A DNA stretch of 64,000 nucleotides, from NCBI RefSeq assembly GCF_008041945.1, contig NZ_VKAD01000002.1, positions 186,001 to 250,000 on the forward strand, given 5' to 3'. Below the pieces are notes generated by a model that ran no database searches, was not told the origin of the DNA, and saw nothing but the letters and a program-made list of their open reading frames with translations. Below, one piece after another: positions 40,642 through 50,855 of the stretch. Within the stretch, counting starts at the first letter, position 1. The number at the start of each line of letters is the position of its first letter. The translations under genes and the position numbers were made by a program. Source of the stretch: Reinekea thalattae (GTDB lineage Bacteria > Pseudomonadota > Gammaproteobacteria > Pseudomonadales > Natronospirillaceae).

Positions 40642-41513
40642 AAAACTAAGCCTAAATAAGTCGCCATAATGGTTTCACCCCAAAATAGGTAAATCAGTGC
40701 TGCACCGGCTAAAAATGGACCAAACGGCATCGGCTTGGCTTTTTCGCGACCATAGAACAGAATCATAACAATACCAACAACGGCACCAACTAACGACGAC
40801 AGAAGAATAATCAGCGGCAGAGCTAGCCAGCCAAACCAAGCGCCGAACACCGCAAACAGCTTAAAGTCGCCATAACCCATGCCTTCTTTACCGGTGAGTA
40901 GTTTAAATAGCCAATAAATGCTCCACAGGCTTAAGTAGCCTGCAGCGGCACCGATCACGGCCTGATCTAGGCTGACCAAACCGTTGCTGACGTTTACTAA
41001 TAAACCAAGCCACAACAGTGGCAAGGTGATGCTATCGGGTAGCAATTGAGTATCTAGATCGATAAAGGTAAGCGCCACCAAGCACCAAATAAAAACCACC
41101 AATGCCAGTGTGGTCATAGAAAAACCGAATTTGGCGGCAACGATTGCGGCAAGTAGCGCAGTTAACAACTCGACCAGCGGGTAACGTATAGAGATAGAGG
41201 TTTTACAACTAGCGCATTTGCCTCGAAGCAGTAGCCAGCTGATGACAGGAATATTCTGCCACAGCGTTATTTTATGTTGGCAGTGTGGGCAACGGGAGTC
41301 AGGTTTAGCCAGATTAAAAGTAGGTTGCTTGGTTAACTTTTTGTAGGCTTTTTCATCATTTTGCCATTCGGCCGCATCTAATGCCCAGCGGTGACTTAAC
41401 ATAATAGGTAAACGATAAATAACGACGTTTAAAAAACTGCCCACCATTAAGCTAAACATAAATACCAGAGCAATAAACAACTCAGGATTTTCAGTCAATA
41501 GAACCTGCCACAT
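40638..41513 (-). CDS. pilD: Type IV prepilin peptidase / N-methyltransferase
   Basis: 291 residues. Inner-membrane aspartate protease that cuts prepilin leaders and methylates the new N-terminus. A cytoplasmic loop has two C-x2-C pairs (CPHC, CASC); the catalytic aspartates are in FIDLDTQLLPD and GMGYGDFK. About eight membrane helices. It should process the pilin at 43171 and also type II secretion pseudopilins, consistent with the GspE tail at the window start. Confidence 0.97.
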   Translation of the reverse strand: MWQVLLTENPELFIALVFMFSLMVGSFLNVVIYRLPIMLSHRWALDAAEWQNDEKAYKKLTKQPTFNLAKPDSRCPHCQHKITLWQNIPVISWLLLRGKCASCKTSISIRYPLVELLTALLAAIVAAKFGFSMTTLALVVFIWCLVALTFIDLDTQLLPDSITLPLLWLGLLVNVSNGLVSLDQAVIGAAAGYLSLWSIYWLFKLLTGKEGMGYGDFKLFAVFGAWFGWLALPLIILLSSLVGAVVGIVMILFYGREKAKPMPFGPFLAGAALIYLFWGETIMATYLGLVL

Positions 41514-42853
41514 TAGATCGCGCTTCCCATTTGAAAAATGGGAAGATACATGGAAACCACCAAGCCGCCAACGATAATCCCTAAAATTGTGATCATCAGT
41601 GGCTCAACCAGATCGGTAAGCGCGTCAATTTGCTGTTTTATCTCCTGTTCGTAAAGGTGCGCGGCCTTATTGAGCATCCTATCTAAAGTACCGGTTTGTT
41701 CACCGACACTGACCATCTGAGTAAGTAGATTGCTAAAACCACTGCTAGCGCTCATGGCTTTTGCCAGTTCGTCACCCTCTTCAATACGCTGCTTTAGTTG
41801 CTCAACTATCTGCTGATATTGGCTATGGTTTAGTGCACCGGCGACGGAGCTGAGCGCTTGGTTTAGCGGAACACCCGCGGCGTATGTCGTTGCTAGAGTG
41901 CGAGCAAAGCGCACCATGATAGATTTAAACAAAATACTGCCGATGATCGGTAAACGAAGAGCGCAATAGTGCCACAGCCTTTTGAGCCACAGTGTTTTTT
42001 GGTACAGCAACAGGCTTAGGGCGCAAACGCCAAGTAAACCGATTAGCAGCGTTGGCCACCACTGGCCTAGTTGTCGAGCCAGCTGAATAACCAGTTGCGT
42101 AGCCAGCGGTAGCGGCGCAGAAAAGCTAGAAAATAACGACTCAAAGGTGGGCACCACCTTGATTAACAAAATCGCACTCACCAAAACGGCTACCACTAAG
42201 ACAATGGCTGGGTAGCGCAACGCCGCCTGTATTTTTCGTTTCAGTGCGTCGCCTTGTTCTCGGTGCTCTGCAACACGTTCTAGCATGGTTTCCAATGCAC
42301 CTGCCTGTTCACCGGCTTCAATTAGACCGCAGTAAAGCGAGTCGAAATATTTTGGGTAGGCGCGCAGTGCTGAACTCAACGAGCCACCATTGCTAAGCCG
42401 TTGTTTGAGTTCAGCAATAAGCAGCTTCATGCGAGGGTGGTTAAGGTTTTCTGCCACTAGATCAAAAGTACTCAGCAGCGGCATGCCGGTTTTTACCATA
42501 ATCGCCAGCTGCCGAGTAAAGAGCGTAATATCTTGGCGGCGTATGGCAGCCTCAAATAATCGAATCTGCAACGCTTGTTTGGTTTTAGAGTGATTATCAC
42601 CATGAACTGCCGAGCTTTTTAAACCACTGCTAGCAACAACGGCTTTGCTATTGGCTACTAAGCCTTGCTTGTTTTGTGCTAGCAGGCCAGTTTTGGCGAT
42701 GGGTTTGAGTTGCTGAATGTCTTGCAAACCTTGCTGGCGCAACATTGCCTGTGCCCAGGCTGCATTGCTCGCTGTGAGTTGGCCAGTTTGAAGCTGGCCG
42801 TTAGAGTCGAACGCTTGGTAAGAGAAAGACTGAGGTCTGTGTTGGTTAGCCAT
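41513..42853 (-). CDS. pilC: Type IV pilus inner-membrane platform protein PilC
   Basis: 446 residues. GspF-fold platform protein that couples the assembly ATPase to pilin insertion. Two homologous T2SSF domains (about residues 105-230 and 310-432), each followed by hydrophobic helices. An N-terminal extension of about 100 residues is rich in Gln/Ala/Lys and looks poorly conserved. AGGA lies 6 nt before the ATG. pilB, which normally precedes pilC, is not here: the gene is divergent from the pilin gene instead. Confidence 0.95.
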   Translation of the reverse strand: MANQHRPQSFSYQAFDSNGQLQTGQLTASNAAWAQAMLRQQGLQDIQQLKPIAKTGLLAQNKQGLVANSKAVVASSGLKSSAVHGDNHSKTKQALQIRLFEAAIRRQDITLFTRQLAIMVKTGMPLLSTFDLVAENLNHPRMKLLIAELKQRLSNGGSLSSALRAYPKYFDSLYCGLIEAGEQAGALETMLERVAEHREQGDALKRKIQAALRYPAIVLVVAVLVSAILLIKVVPTFESLFSSFSAPLPLATQLVIQLARQLGQWWPTLLIGLLGVCALSLLLYQKTLWLKRLWHYCALRLPIIGSILFKSIMVRFARTLATTYAAGVPLNQALSSVAGALNHSQYQQIVEQLKQRIEEGDELAKAMSASSGFSNLLTQMVSVGEQTGTLDRMLNKAAHLYEQEIKQQIDALTDLVEPLMITILGIIVGGLVVSMYLPIFQMGSAI

Positions 42854-43170
42854 GCTACATCCTTGTATCGAAGCTGTGGTTTTATACTAACCCTTTGTTG
42901 GCATGCTGTAACGGTAACGAATGATTGTTTGTTGTTAATGGTTTGGTTGAAGAGGTTAATACTTTAAGTATTAATTTTATAAAGAACGCAAAACGAGACT
43001 ATGTGAGTGTTATTTAAAGTTGAACTAGGCGTTGCTGGTAGCGCGTTGCTTGGTGATTCAATTAATAATTCACTAGAGTCTAGTTCAATGATATAAAAAG
43101 AAGGTTATAAAAAGGTGCCGCAGGACGTGGCATAGAGGACGGAGTCTCAAAATTTTAAAGGAGCGTAAGG
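42854..43170. other. Divergent pilC / pilin intergenic region
   Basis: 317 bp without a gene. The pilin promoter should lie here. I looked for a sigma-54 site and found only a near-miss with wrong spacing around 43034. TATAAAA occurs twice near 43093 and 43107. Confidence 0.5.
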
Positions 43171-43668
43171 ATGCGAGTGTTAAAAGGTTTTAGTCTTATC
43201 GAACTGATGATCGTTGTTGCCATAATGGGAATGTTGGCCACGGCGGCAATTCCAGCTTATCAAAACTACACGTTACGAACGAAAATTTCTGAAGTTATTA
43301 GCTTGGCTTCGGCGGCTAAATTAAGTCTGTACGATTATTATTTATCGCAAGGTTCAATGCCGTTAACTGCCAATAACGAAAGTGCAGAACTCAGTGCGGT
43401 GGCAAATTTGGAGTTATCGAGAATCGTTGCTAATAACGCTGCTGTTTATTCTGAGTTATCAGGTAATACTGATATTTCTTCTCTCACCGTAACGATCAGT
43501 GGCGCCGGTTCGGCAGTGGATAATAAAATTATTATTTTTACTTTCGATGCATCACAAACATCGGGGTTAAAATTTTATTGCGATGCAACACAGGCGGTGA
43601 GTATTTTAAATGCCAGTGTAACGAATTATGTTGCTGATGATTATTTGCCCAGTCAGTGTCGAAGCTGA
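43171..43668 (+). CDS. pilA: Type IV pilin (PilA-like)
   Basis: 165 residues. A six-residue leader MRVLKG is cut before Phe; the mature N-terminus FSLIELMIVVAIMGMLATAA is a textbook class IVa pilin helix with the conserved Glu at position 5. Two C-terminal-half cysteines (FYCDAT and PSQC) should form the D-loop disulfide. GGAG is 7 nt before the ATG. It is alone on its strand with its own terminator, and could be the major pilin; a minor pilin cannot be excluded. Confidence 0.9.
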   Translation: MRVLKGFSLIELMIVVAIMGMLATAAIPAYQNYTLRTKISEVISLASAAKLSLYDYYLSQGSMPLTANNESAELSAVANLELSRIVANNAAVYSELSGNTDISSLTVTISGAGSAVDNKIIIFTFDASQTSGLKFYCDATQAVSILNASVTNYVADDYLPSQCRS

Positions 43669-43714
43669 ACGATTTAAAACTTAGATAGTTTTATTTTTTA
43701 AATTGGACGCATAA

Positions 43715-43742
43715 AAAAGCCCGCAAAAAATTGCGGGCTTTT
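43715..43742. terminator. Bidirectional terminator between pilin gene and trpS
   Basis: 12-bp perfect stem (43715-43726 with 43731-43742), 4-nt A loop, A-tract before and T-tract after. Ends both the pilin and the sec-trpS transcripts. Confidence 0.9.
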
Positions 43743-43772
43743 AGTTTGTGTTTTATCTAAACGGATATTTAA

Positions 43773-44783
43773 TTAGGCCATTGGCGAAATGCCGACTTTC
43801 TTTTTAATTTCTTGTAAAAAAGGCGTGGCATGAGCTCTGGCTTTTTCTGCACCCTTGGCTAACTGACGATCCAGTTCGGCAGGGTCTGCCATTAGACGAT
43901 TGTATTCTTCGCGTTTGTCTTTTAATTCTTCGTTTAAAAATTCAAACAGATACTTTTTCAAATCGCCCCAGCCAATACCATCAGCGTAACGCTGGCGCAT
44001 TTCTTGTTGCGCGGCTTCATCAGTAAAGGCGGAGTAGATGCTAAACAGCGTGCAGCCTTTAGGATCTTTTGGCTCGCCTGGCTCCAAACTATTGGTTTTT
44101 ACCTTGTTGATAAGCTTGCGGAATTTTTTCTCGTCTTCAAATAACGGGATAGTATTGCCGTAGCTTTTCGACATTTTACGACCATCCAAGCCAGGAATAA
44201 TCATCGAGCTTTCATCGACAACAGCTTCTGGTTGTTGGAAGGTTTCGCCATACAAATAGTTAAAGCGTTGAGCGATATCGCGCGCCATTTCAATATGCTG
44301 AATCTGATCTTTACCGACTGGGATTTTCTGGCCGTTAAACATCAAAATATCGGCAGTCATTAAGATGGGATAAGCAAATAAGCCCATTTCAACGCCCTTG
44401 TCTGGGTCGGCCGCTTCGTCTTCTACATTAGCCTGTACCGCAGCCTTGTAAGCGTGAGCGCGGTTCATTAAACCTTTCGCCGTGATCGTGGTGAGGATCC
44501 AGCTAAGCTCCAAAATTTCTGGAATGCTGCTTTGGCGATAAAACGTCACCTGCTCTGGATTTAAACCACAAGCTAGCCAAGTTGCCGCGATAGCGCGAGC
44601 CGATTGTTGAACAACAGCTGGCTCATGGCATTTAATTAACGCGTGGTAATCGGCCATAAACAAAAACGATTCAGTATCGCTTGCTTGGCTGGCTTCAATC
44701 GCAGGGCGGATCGCTCCAGCGTAATTACCTAAGTGTGGAATACCGGTGGCGGTAATGCCGGTTAAAACTCTACTTTGGGTCAT
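43773..44783 (-). CDS. trpS: Tryptophanyl-tRNA synthetase
   Basis: 336 residues, class I. Charges tRNA-Trp. The HIGH-type motif is GIPHLGNY and the KMSKS motif is RKMSKSYGN. It begins 2 bp after the secF stop, with only a weak ribosome binding site, so it is likely coupled to the sec operon. This neighbourhood is unusual: trpS is more often near dam/rpe or alone. Confidence 0.97.
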   Translation of the reverse strand: MTQSRVLTGITATGIPHLGNYAGAIRPAIEASQASDTESFLFMADYHALIKCHEPAVVQQSARAIAATWLACGLNPEQVTFYRQSSIPEILELSWILTTITAKGLMNRAHAYKAAVQANVEDEAADPDKGVEMGLFAYPILMTADILMFNGQKIPVGKDQIQHIEMARDIAQRFNYLYGETFQQPEAVVDESSMIIPGLDGRKMSKSYGNTIPLFEDEKKFRKLINKVKTNSLEPGEPKDPKGCTLFSIYSAFTDEAAQQEMRQRYADGIGWGDLKKYLFEFLNEELKDKREEYNRLMADPAELDRQLAKGAEKARAHATPFLQEIKKKVGISPMA

Positions 44784-44785
44784 GG

Positions 44786-45748
44786 TTAGTTTTTCTCGCT
44801 ATCTAGGTCGCCGTCTTCGTCTTTTAACCAAGCAGGCACTTCGTCCTGATCAACTTGGTCACGCTCTTTCGGCATTAAATCTTCTTTGCTTATTTTCATC
44901 AGCATCAGAATATTAGCAGCCACGTAGATTGAAGAGAAGGTACCGATACCGACGCCAACGATAAGCGCTACGGAAAAACCAAAGATCATTTCACCACCAA
45001 AAATTAATAGCGCAACCAGCACCAATAGGGTGGTGATCGAGGTAATTAATGTTCGGCCCAAGGTTTGAGTCAGCGAGATGTTAATTAGATAGGTGGTGTC
45101 GTCGCGGCGAATCTGTTTAAAGCTTTCGCGAATACGGTCAGAAACCACAATGGTATCGTTTAACGAATAACCGATCACAGCCAATACAGCGGCCAACACA
45201 GTGAGGTCGAACTCAATGTGAGTGATCGAGAAAAAGCCAAGCACAATGATCACGTCGTGGATCAATGCGGCAACCGCGCCAATGGCAAATTTTAATTGGA
45301 AGCGGAAAGCGATGTAGACCATCACCAAAGCTAATGCGACCAGCATACCGATGCCGCCCTGATTCGCCAGTTCTTCACCGACTTGTGGGCCAACGTATTC
45401 GTTACGGCGTAAGCTGGCGTCGCTGCGAACCTCTTGCATGCTGCTTAAGATCTGGTTGCCAAGCTCTGGGTTATTGTCTTCTTGTAGTCGAATCAAAATG
45501 TCGGTGTTGTTGCCAAAATACTGTACAACAGCGTTGCCGTAGCCTTGTTCGGTAAGAACATCGCGAACCTGTTCGACTTCAATAGCTTGCTCAAAACCCA
45601 ATTCAATCTGAGCACCGCCGGTAAAGTCCAAACCAAAGTTCAGACCGCGCGTCGCCAATGAAACAACCGCGACAATCAACAGCACCAGCGAAAACGCCAT
45701 GGCTAGATTTCGCTTACCCATAAAGTCGATGACTTTTCTTTCAGACAT
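44786..45748 (-). CDS. secF: Protein translocase subunit SecF
   Basis: 320 residues. RND-like membrane protein that with SecD uses the proton-motive force to pull proteins out of the Sec channel. Six membrane helices with a periplasmic P1 loop after the first; conserved [11 protein letters not shown] and the [18 protein letters not shown] region. GGAG 6 nt before the ATG. The C-terminal tail is acidic. Confidence 0.98.
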   Translation of the reverse strand: MSERKVIDFMGKRNLAMAFSLVLLIVAVVSLATRGLNFGLDFTGGAQIELGFEQAIEVEQVRDVLTEQGYGNAVVQYFGNNTDILIRLQEDNNPELGNQILSSMQEVRSDASLRRNEYVGPQVGEELANQGGIGMLVALALVMVYIAFRFQLKFAIGAVAALIHDVIIVLGFFSITHIEFDLTVLAAVLAVIGYSLNDTIVVSDRIRESFKQIRRDDTTYLINISLTQTLGRTLITSITTLLVLVALLIFGGEMIFGFSVALIVGVGIGTFSSIYVAANILMLMKISKEDLMPKERDQVDQDEVPAWLKDEDGDLDSEKN

Positions 45749-45771
45749 GTTTATCTCCTTAAATGGGCCAG

Positions 45772-47613
45772 TTAAATAGGCAGTTTTTTCACTGCGCGAC
45801 CGCCGTAGACTAAGTTAGTCAAGGCACGGGTCAACACAATGGCGGTGAACATGGATGTCAGGATACCGACCGATAATGTCACGGCGAAACCTTTCACCGA
45901 ACCAGTACCAATGGCGTACAGAATAACGGCCACAATAAAGGTGGTGATGTTGGCATCCATAATGGTGTAAAAGGCACGGCCGTAACCGGCGTCGATCGCG
46001 CTTTGAACTGGCTTGCCAGCTGCCAGCTCCTCTTTAATTCGCGAGAAGATCAGCACGTTAGCATCGACCGCCATACCGACGGTTAATACCATACCGGCAA
46101 TACCAGGCAGGGTGAGCGTTGCGCCTAAAATAGACATCACGGCGATCATCAAAACAAGGTTTGCTGTTAATGCCGCACTGGCGAATAGGCCAAAGACTTT
46201 GTAGTAAATCACCATAAACAGGATCACTAAGGCAAAACCGATAGCGACACTATTGATGCCTTTGCTGATGTTTTCTGCACCCATGCTTGGGCCAACGGTA
46301 CGTTCTTCAACAAAGGTCATTGGTGCAGCCAGAGCTCCAGAGCGTAGCAATAACGCCAGCTCAGAGGCTTCTTCGGCACTGTCTAGACCGGTGGTTTGGA
46401 AGTTAGATGAGAACACGCCCTGAATCGTTGCTAAAGAAATCACTTCTTTAACTTCGTAGTTGCGGTACTGCGGTACTTGCTCGCCGTTCTCTTCAACATA
46501 GCCGGTTAGCTCCGATTTTTGTTCAATAAACAGAACTGCCATCGGTTGCTGTAGGTTGTTTTTCGTGGTTTCGCCCATGCGAGCACCGCCAGCGCTGTCG
46601 AGTGTTACCGAAACCGCCGGACGGCCAGCTTCATCGAACGTGGTCGACGCGTTGGTGACGTTATCGCCGGTGACAATAATGTCGTTGCTGAGCATCACGG
46701 TGCGGTTACTATCACGGAATGGGAACAACTCGCCGGTGCCGTCTTGCGACTGCAAGCGGTATTCTAAGTTAGCGGATTTACCCAAAATACGTTTGGCGGA
46801 CACGGTATCCTGTACACCTGGCAGTTCAACCACAATGCGGTTGCGGCCTTGGCGTTGAACCAAAGGCTCAGCAACACCGATTTCGTTAACTCGGTTGCTT
46901 AGCGTGGTTTGGTTCTGCTTGATGGCGTAGTCTTCCATCGCGGTAATGGCTTCGTCGGTTAGCGTCAGTTCCAGCGCAGGTAAGTTACGTGCGGTGGTAT
47001 TGGCTATGGCAAAGTCGGTGATATTGCGTTTAATCCAACGCTCGGCGTCATCGCGATAGTCTTCGTTCGCTAGAATCACCTGAATGCTGTCATCACCGGT
47101 CACATTAACGGCGCGGTAACGAATTTTCTCGTCACGCAGATTACGTTTAATGTCGGCTTCAAAGCTGTCTAAACGCGAGGCGATGTATCTGTCCATGTCC
47201 ACTTCCATTAAGAAGTGCACACCACCAGAAAGGTCTAGCCCCAACGCCATTGGCTTACCGCCTAATGCCAACAGCCATTGTGGCGTGGTTGGCGCAAGGT
47301 TAAGCGCAATGATGTAATCCGAACCTAAGCCAGCTTGCAGTGCAGCTTTGGCTTTTAATTGGTCAGATGAGCTGTATAGGCGAATCAACAACGACTGTTC
47401 GTTGACCTCGGCACCAAAATATTGAATTTCAGCGTCGGTTAAAATTTGTTCGGCTTTATTGAGTGTAACGTCGTTAACAATGAATCCGGCTTGAGTCGCT
47501 CGGATTTGTACCGCTGAGTCGTTTGGGTAAAGGTTAGGCAGGCTGTAATAAACGCCAATAATTAAAACAGCAACGACCAGTAGGTATTTCCACAGAGGGT
47601 ATTTATTTAACAT
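45772..47613 (-). CDS. secD: Protein translocase subunit SecD
   Basis: 613 residues from ATG 47613 (MLNKYPLWKYLLV), chosen because AGGGA lies 6 nt upstream and the family N-terminus aligns; an ATG at 47643 would add ten residues. First membrane helix, a large periplasmic P1 domain (LGLDLSGGVHFLMEV at its start) and five more helices with GMAVDANVLIFSRIKEE. It works as a SecDF heterodimer. secF follows after 23 bp. Confidence 0.98.
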   Translation of the reverse strand: MLNKYPLWKYLLVVAVLIIGVYYSLPNLYPNDSAVQIRATQAGFIVNDVTLNKAEQILTDAEIQYFGAEVNEQSLLIRLYSSSDQLKAKAALQAGLGSDYIIALNLAPTTPQWLLALGGKPMALGLDLSGGVHFLMEVDMDRYIASRLDSFEADIKRNLRDEKIRYRAVNVTGDDSIQVILANEDYRDDAERWIKRNITDFAIANTTARNLPALELTLTDEAITAMEDYAIKQNQTTLSNRVNEIGVAEPLVQRQGRNRIVVELPGVQDTVSAKRILGKSANLEYRLQSQDGTGELFPFRDSNRTVMLSNDIIVTGDNVTNASTTFDEAGRPAVSVTLDSAGGARMGETTKNNLQQPMAVLFIEQKSELTGYVEENGEQVPQYRNYEVKEVISLATIQGVFSSNFQTTGLDSAEEASELALLLRSGALAAPMTFVEERTVGPSMGAENISKGINSVAIGFALVILFMVIYYKVFGLFASAALTANLVLMIAVMSILGATLTLPGIAGMVLTVGMAVDANVLIFSRIKEELAAGKPVQSAIDAGYGRAFYTIMDANITTFIVAVILYAIGTGSVKGFAVTLSVGILTSMFTAIVLTRALTNLVYGGRAVKKLPI

Positions 47614-47640
47614 GGTGAATCCCTGGTTTAAAAACGAAAA

Positions 47641-47660
47641 CACCCAGCCGAAACTGGGTG
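47641..47660 (-). terminator. Hairpin between yajC and secD
   Basis: On the minus strand a 7-bp stem (47654-47660 with 47641-47647) is followed by TTTTCGTTTTT, a good intrinsic-terminator shape inside an otherwise continuous operon. It may attenuate secD-secF-trpS relative to yajC. Confidence 0.65.
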
Positions 47661-47670
47661 CTTATGAGGA

Positions 47671-48021
47671 TTAGATCGCTTTGATCGTTCCTTTTGGCAG
47701 AGCCGCCGCAATGGCACTTTTTTGGAAGCTCAATACGGTGTTTTCGGCCACTTCCACTTGGATGTAGTCGTCAGTTACTTTCATCACTTTACCAGCGATA
47801 CCAGCATTGGTTAAAACTTCATCACCTTTGCTTAGCTCGGCAATTAGGTTTTTGTGGGCTTTTGCGCGCTTAGACTGTGGACGCCATACCATCAACCAAA
47901 AGATCAGGAAGAATGCAGCTAGCATAATAGGTAGCTGTAATGGTGAAGGAGCTGGGCCAGCTGGTGCAGCAAGAACAGCAGCAGGGGCAGTAGCAAGCGC
48001 AAGCGCGATTAGGTTTTTCAT
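47671..48021 (-). CDS. yajC: Sec translocon accessory subunit YajC
   Basis: 116 residues. Single-span inner-membrane protein that associates with SecDF. A hydrophobic Ala-rich N-terminal segment (about residues 1-20) precedes the conserved membrane helix LQLPIMLAAFFLIFWLMVWRP and QSKRAKAHKNLI. The first segment may be a signal-like extension and is longer than in E. coli. GGAG 6 nt before the ATG. Confidence 0.97.
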   Translation of the reverse strand: MKNLIALALATAPAAVLAAPAGPAPSPLQLPIMLAAFFLIFWLMVWRPQSKRAKAHKNLIAELSKGDEVLTNAGIAGKVMKVTDDYIQVEVAENTVLSFQKSAIAAALPKGTIKAI

Positions 48022-48111
48022 GTTTTACTCCAAGGTCGTTTTATTGTTAATCGTTTTAATTCGACTGTTCGCTGTCCAAAGGGTTGCCAATGGTCAAAAC
48101 AAGTCAGTTGT

Positions 48112-49248
<1,137 letters not shown>

Positions 49249-50370
49249 TTAAAGTTCCTTACTCTGGGCGCTGGCCGCAGAATCGTCGTTGAGGTTAAAA
49301 GAGGGCGATTGCTCTGCAAGGGTTTCTGCAAAAGCTTCAGTAAACGGCTGTGGCGTTACAAACATGGCATCGCCATAACTGAAAAATCGGTATTGTTCGG
49401 TAATGGCTTCATTGTAGGCATTCAAAACGTTGCCTTGGCCAGCAAAGGCGCTGACCAGCATGATCAATGTCGATTTCGGCAAATGGAAGTTGGTCAACAT
49501 CGCATCGACTGTTTTAAAGCGATAACCCGGGTAAATAAAAATTTGCGTATCGCCGCTAAAGGCTTCAATTTCACCGTTGGCCGAAGCACTTTCTAACGAA
49601 CGTACGCTGGTGGTACCAATGGCGATAACGCGTTTACCGGCCGCCTTGGTGGCTTTGATTTTTTCGACAACCTCAGCGCTCACCTCAACCCATTCGGCGT
49701 GCATAACGTGTTCTTCAATGCTATCGGCTTTAACCGGCGCAAAAGTACCGGCGCCAACATGCAAGGTAACAAAGGCAGTATTCACACCCTTATCGGCTAG
49801 GCGTTGCAGCAAGGCATCGTCAAAATGCAAACCGGCTGTCGGTGCAGCAACGGCACCTTTCTTTTGCGCGTAGACTGTTTGGTAGCGCTCGCGGTCTTCA
49901 TCATCATCTTCGCGCTCTAAATAGGGCGGCAACGGCATGTGACCATGTTGCTCTAACAGCTCGACCAACGGCTGCTCATTTAAGCAACGAATAGCAAATA
50001 GGTTTTCAGAACGGCCAGTCACTTCCAGCTCAATACCGCCTTCCATGGTTAGTAAGGTACCGGGCTTGGCGCTTTTATTCGCGCGGATGTGCGCCAACGC
50101 AGTATTGGGCGAAGTAATGCGCTCTACTAACACCTCTACTTTGCCGCCACTGGTTTTTTGGCCAAACAAACGCGCAGGGATCACCCGCGTATCGTTAAAC
50201 ACCATTAAATCGCCCGGTTCAATCAGGCTTTCTATATCGGCAAAGTTTAGATGCTGGGTTTGGCCCGACTGGCCATTAAGGTGCAATAAGCGGCTACCCG
50301 TCCGTTCTTTGGTGGGGTGGCGTGCAATTAGAGCATCGGGTAACTGAAAATCGAAATCGTCAACGTGCAT
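49249..50370 (-). CDS. queA: S-adenosylmethionine:tRNA ribosyltransferase-isomerase
   Basis: 373 residues from ATG 50370 ([19 protein letters not shown]), the conserved N-terminus. An ATG at 50412 has a better-placed AGGT and could add 14 residues. It builds the epoxycyclopentane of queuosine by ribosyl transfer from [16 protein letters not shown] and TAGLHF are typical. It is the first gene of queA-tgt-yajC-secD-secF-trpS; the first five are a common gammaproteobacterial order. Confidence 0.97.
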   Translation of the reverse strand: MHVDDFDFQLPDALIARHPTKERTGSRLLHLNGQSGQTQHLNFADIESLIEPGDLMVFNDTRVIPARLFGQKTSGGKVEVLVERITSPNTALAHIRANKSAKPGTLLTMEGGIELEVTGRSENLFAIRCLNEQPLVELLEQHGHMPLPPYLEREDDDEDRERYQTVYAQKKGAVAAPTAGLHFDDALLQRLADKGVNTAFVTLHVGAGTFAPVKADSIEEHVMHAEWVEVSAEVVEKIKATKAAGKRVIAIGTTSVRSLESASANGEIEAFSGDTQIFIYPGYRFKTVDAMLTNFHLPKSTLIMLVSAFAGQGNVLNAYNEAITEQYRFFSYGDAMFVTPQPFTEAFAETLAEQSPSFNLNDDSAASAQSKEL

Positions 50371-50503
50371 TATGGTGGTGAGCAATGGCTTCTCGTTAAA
50401 AAGGCCGCACATTCTACCTGAAAGCTGTGGGTGACTCTATAAAATGACCACCAAAGCAACCGGGAAAATAATACAAAATCATCAAGCAGAGCGCTCTAAG
50501 TGC

Positions 50504-50531
50504 TTGACAGCAAAGAATAAAACCCTAGAAT
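50504..50531 (+). promoter_or_regulatory. Strong promoter of tRNA-Leu
   Basis: Consensus TTGACA (50504-50509), 16-bp spacer, TAGAAT (50526-50531), then GCGCGC, a GC-rich discriminator as in stable-RNA promoters. Start predicted near 50538. Confidence 0.8.
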
Positions 50532-50543
50532 AGCGCGCTCAAA

Positions 50544-50630
50544 GCCAGAGTGGTGAAATTGGTAGACACAGGGGATTCAAAATCCCCCGCCTTCACGGGT
50601 GTGCCGGTTCGAGTCCGGCCTCTGGTACCA
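50544..50630 (+). tRNA. tRNA-Leu (anticodon CAA)
   Basis: 87 nt with encoded CCA. Acceptor GCCAGAG pairs with CTCTGGT (G-U at the first pair). Anticodon stem GGGGA/TCCCC closes the loop TTCAAAA, putting CAA at 50578-50580. A long class II variable arm and the GGTTCGAGTCC T-arm are clear. It reads UUG codons. The accessory island begins about 50 bp downstream. Confidence 0.97.
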
Positions 50631-50636
50631 AATTCC

Positions 50637-50673
50637 AAAAAGCCCCGAGAGAAGCGATTCCTCGGGGCTTTTT
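50637..50673 (+). terminator. tRNA-Leu terminator
   Basis: 13-bp stem (50637-50649 with 50661-50673), 11-nt loop, T-tract after. Confidence 0.88.
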
Positions 50674-50679
50674 TGTGCC

Positions 50680-50693
50680 TGTTGGTTTTATAA
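50680..50693 (+). repeat. 14-bp direct repeat, left copy
   Basis: TGTTGGTTTTATAA, identical to 58975-58988 and 8295 bp apart. It begins 7 bp after the tRNA-Leu terminator stem. Possible left border of the island. Confidence 0.6.
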
Positions 50694-50758
50694 AAAGCAC
50701 AAGAGCATAGAAAGCAAATAGAGTATAAAGAGCTGGCACCTCGATTATCGCGCTGGGT

Positions 50759-50764
50759 TATAAT
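50759..50764 (+). promoter_or_regulatory. -10 element upstream of mrr
   Basis: A perfect TATAAT about 92 bp before the preferred mrr start. The matching -35 region (about 50736) is poor, so strength may depend on an activator. Confidence 0.4.
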
Positions 50765-50855
50765 TAGCGCCCGCAGCCTTGATCTGCTCAGTGGCCGCAT
50801 GTAATAGTTCAAAATGCGAAGCACGCCAACCCTCGGTAAAGGAACGACAACAGGA

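Noticed and set aside
43030-43050. Possible sigma-54 promoter before the pilin gene (TGGTAGC...TTGCT)
   Set aside because: The GG to GC distance is 9 bp, not the required 10, and the left half is a poor match.
50606-50630. tRNA 3' end as attachment core
   Set aside because: No second copy of the T-arm/acceptor sequence was seen between 58900 and 61000.
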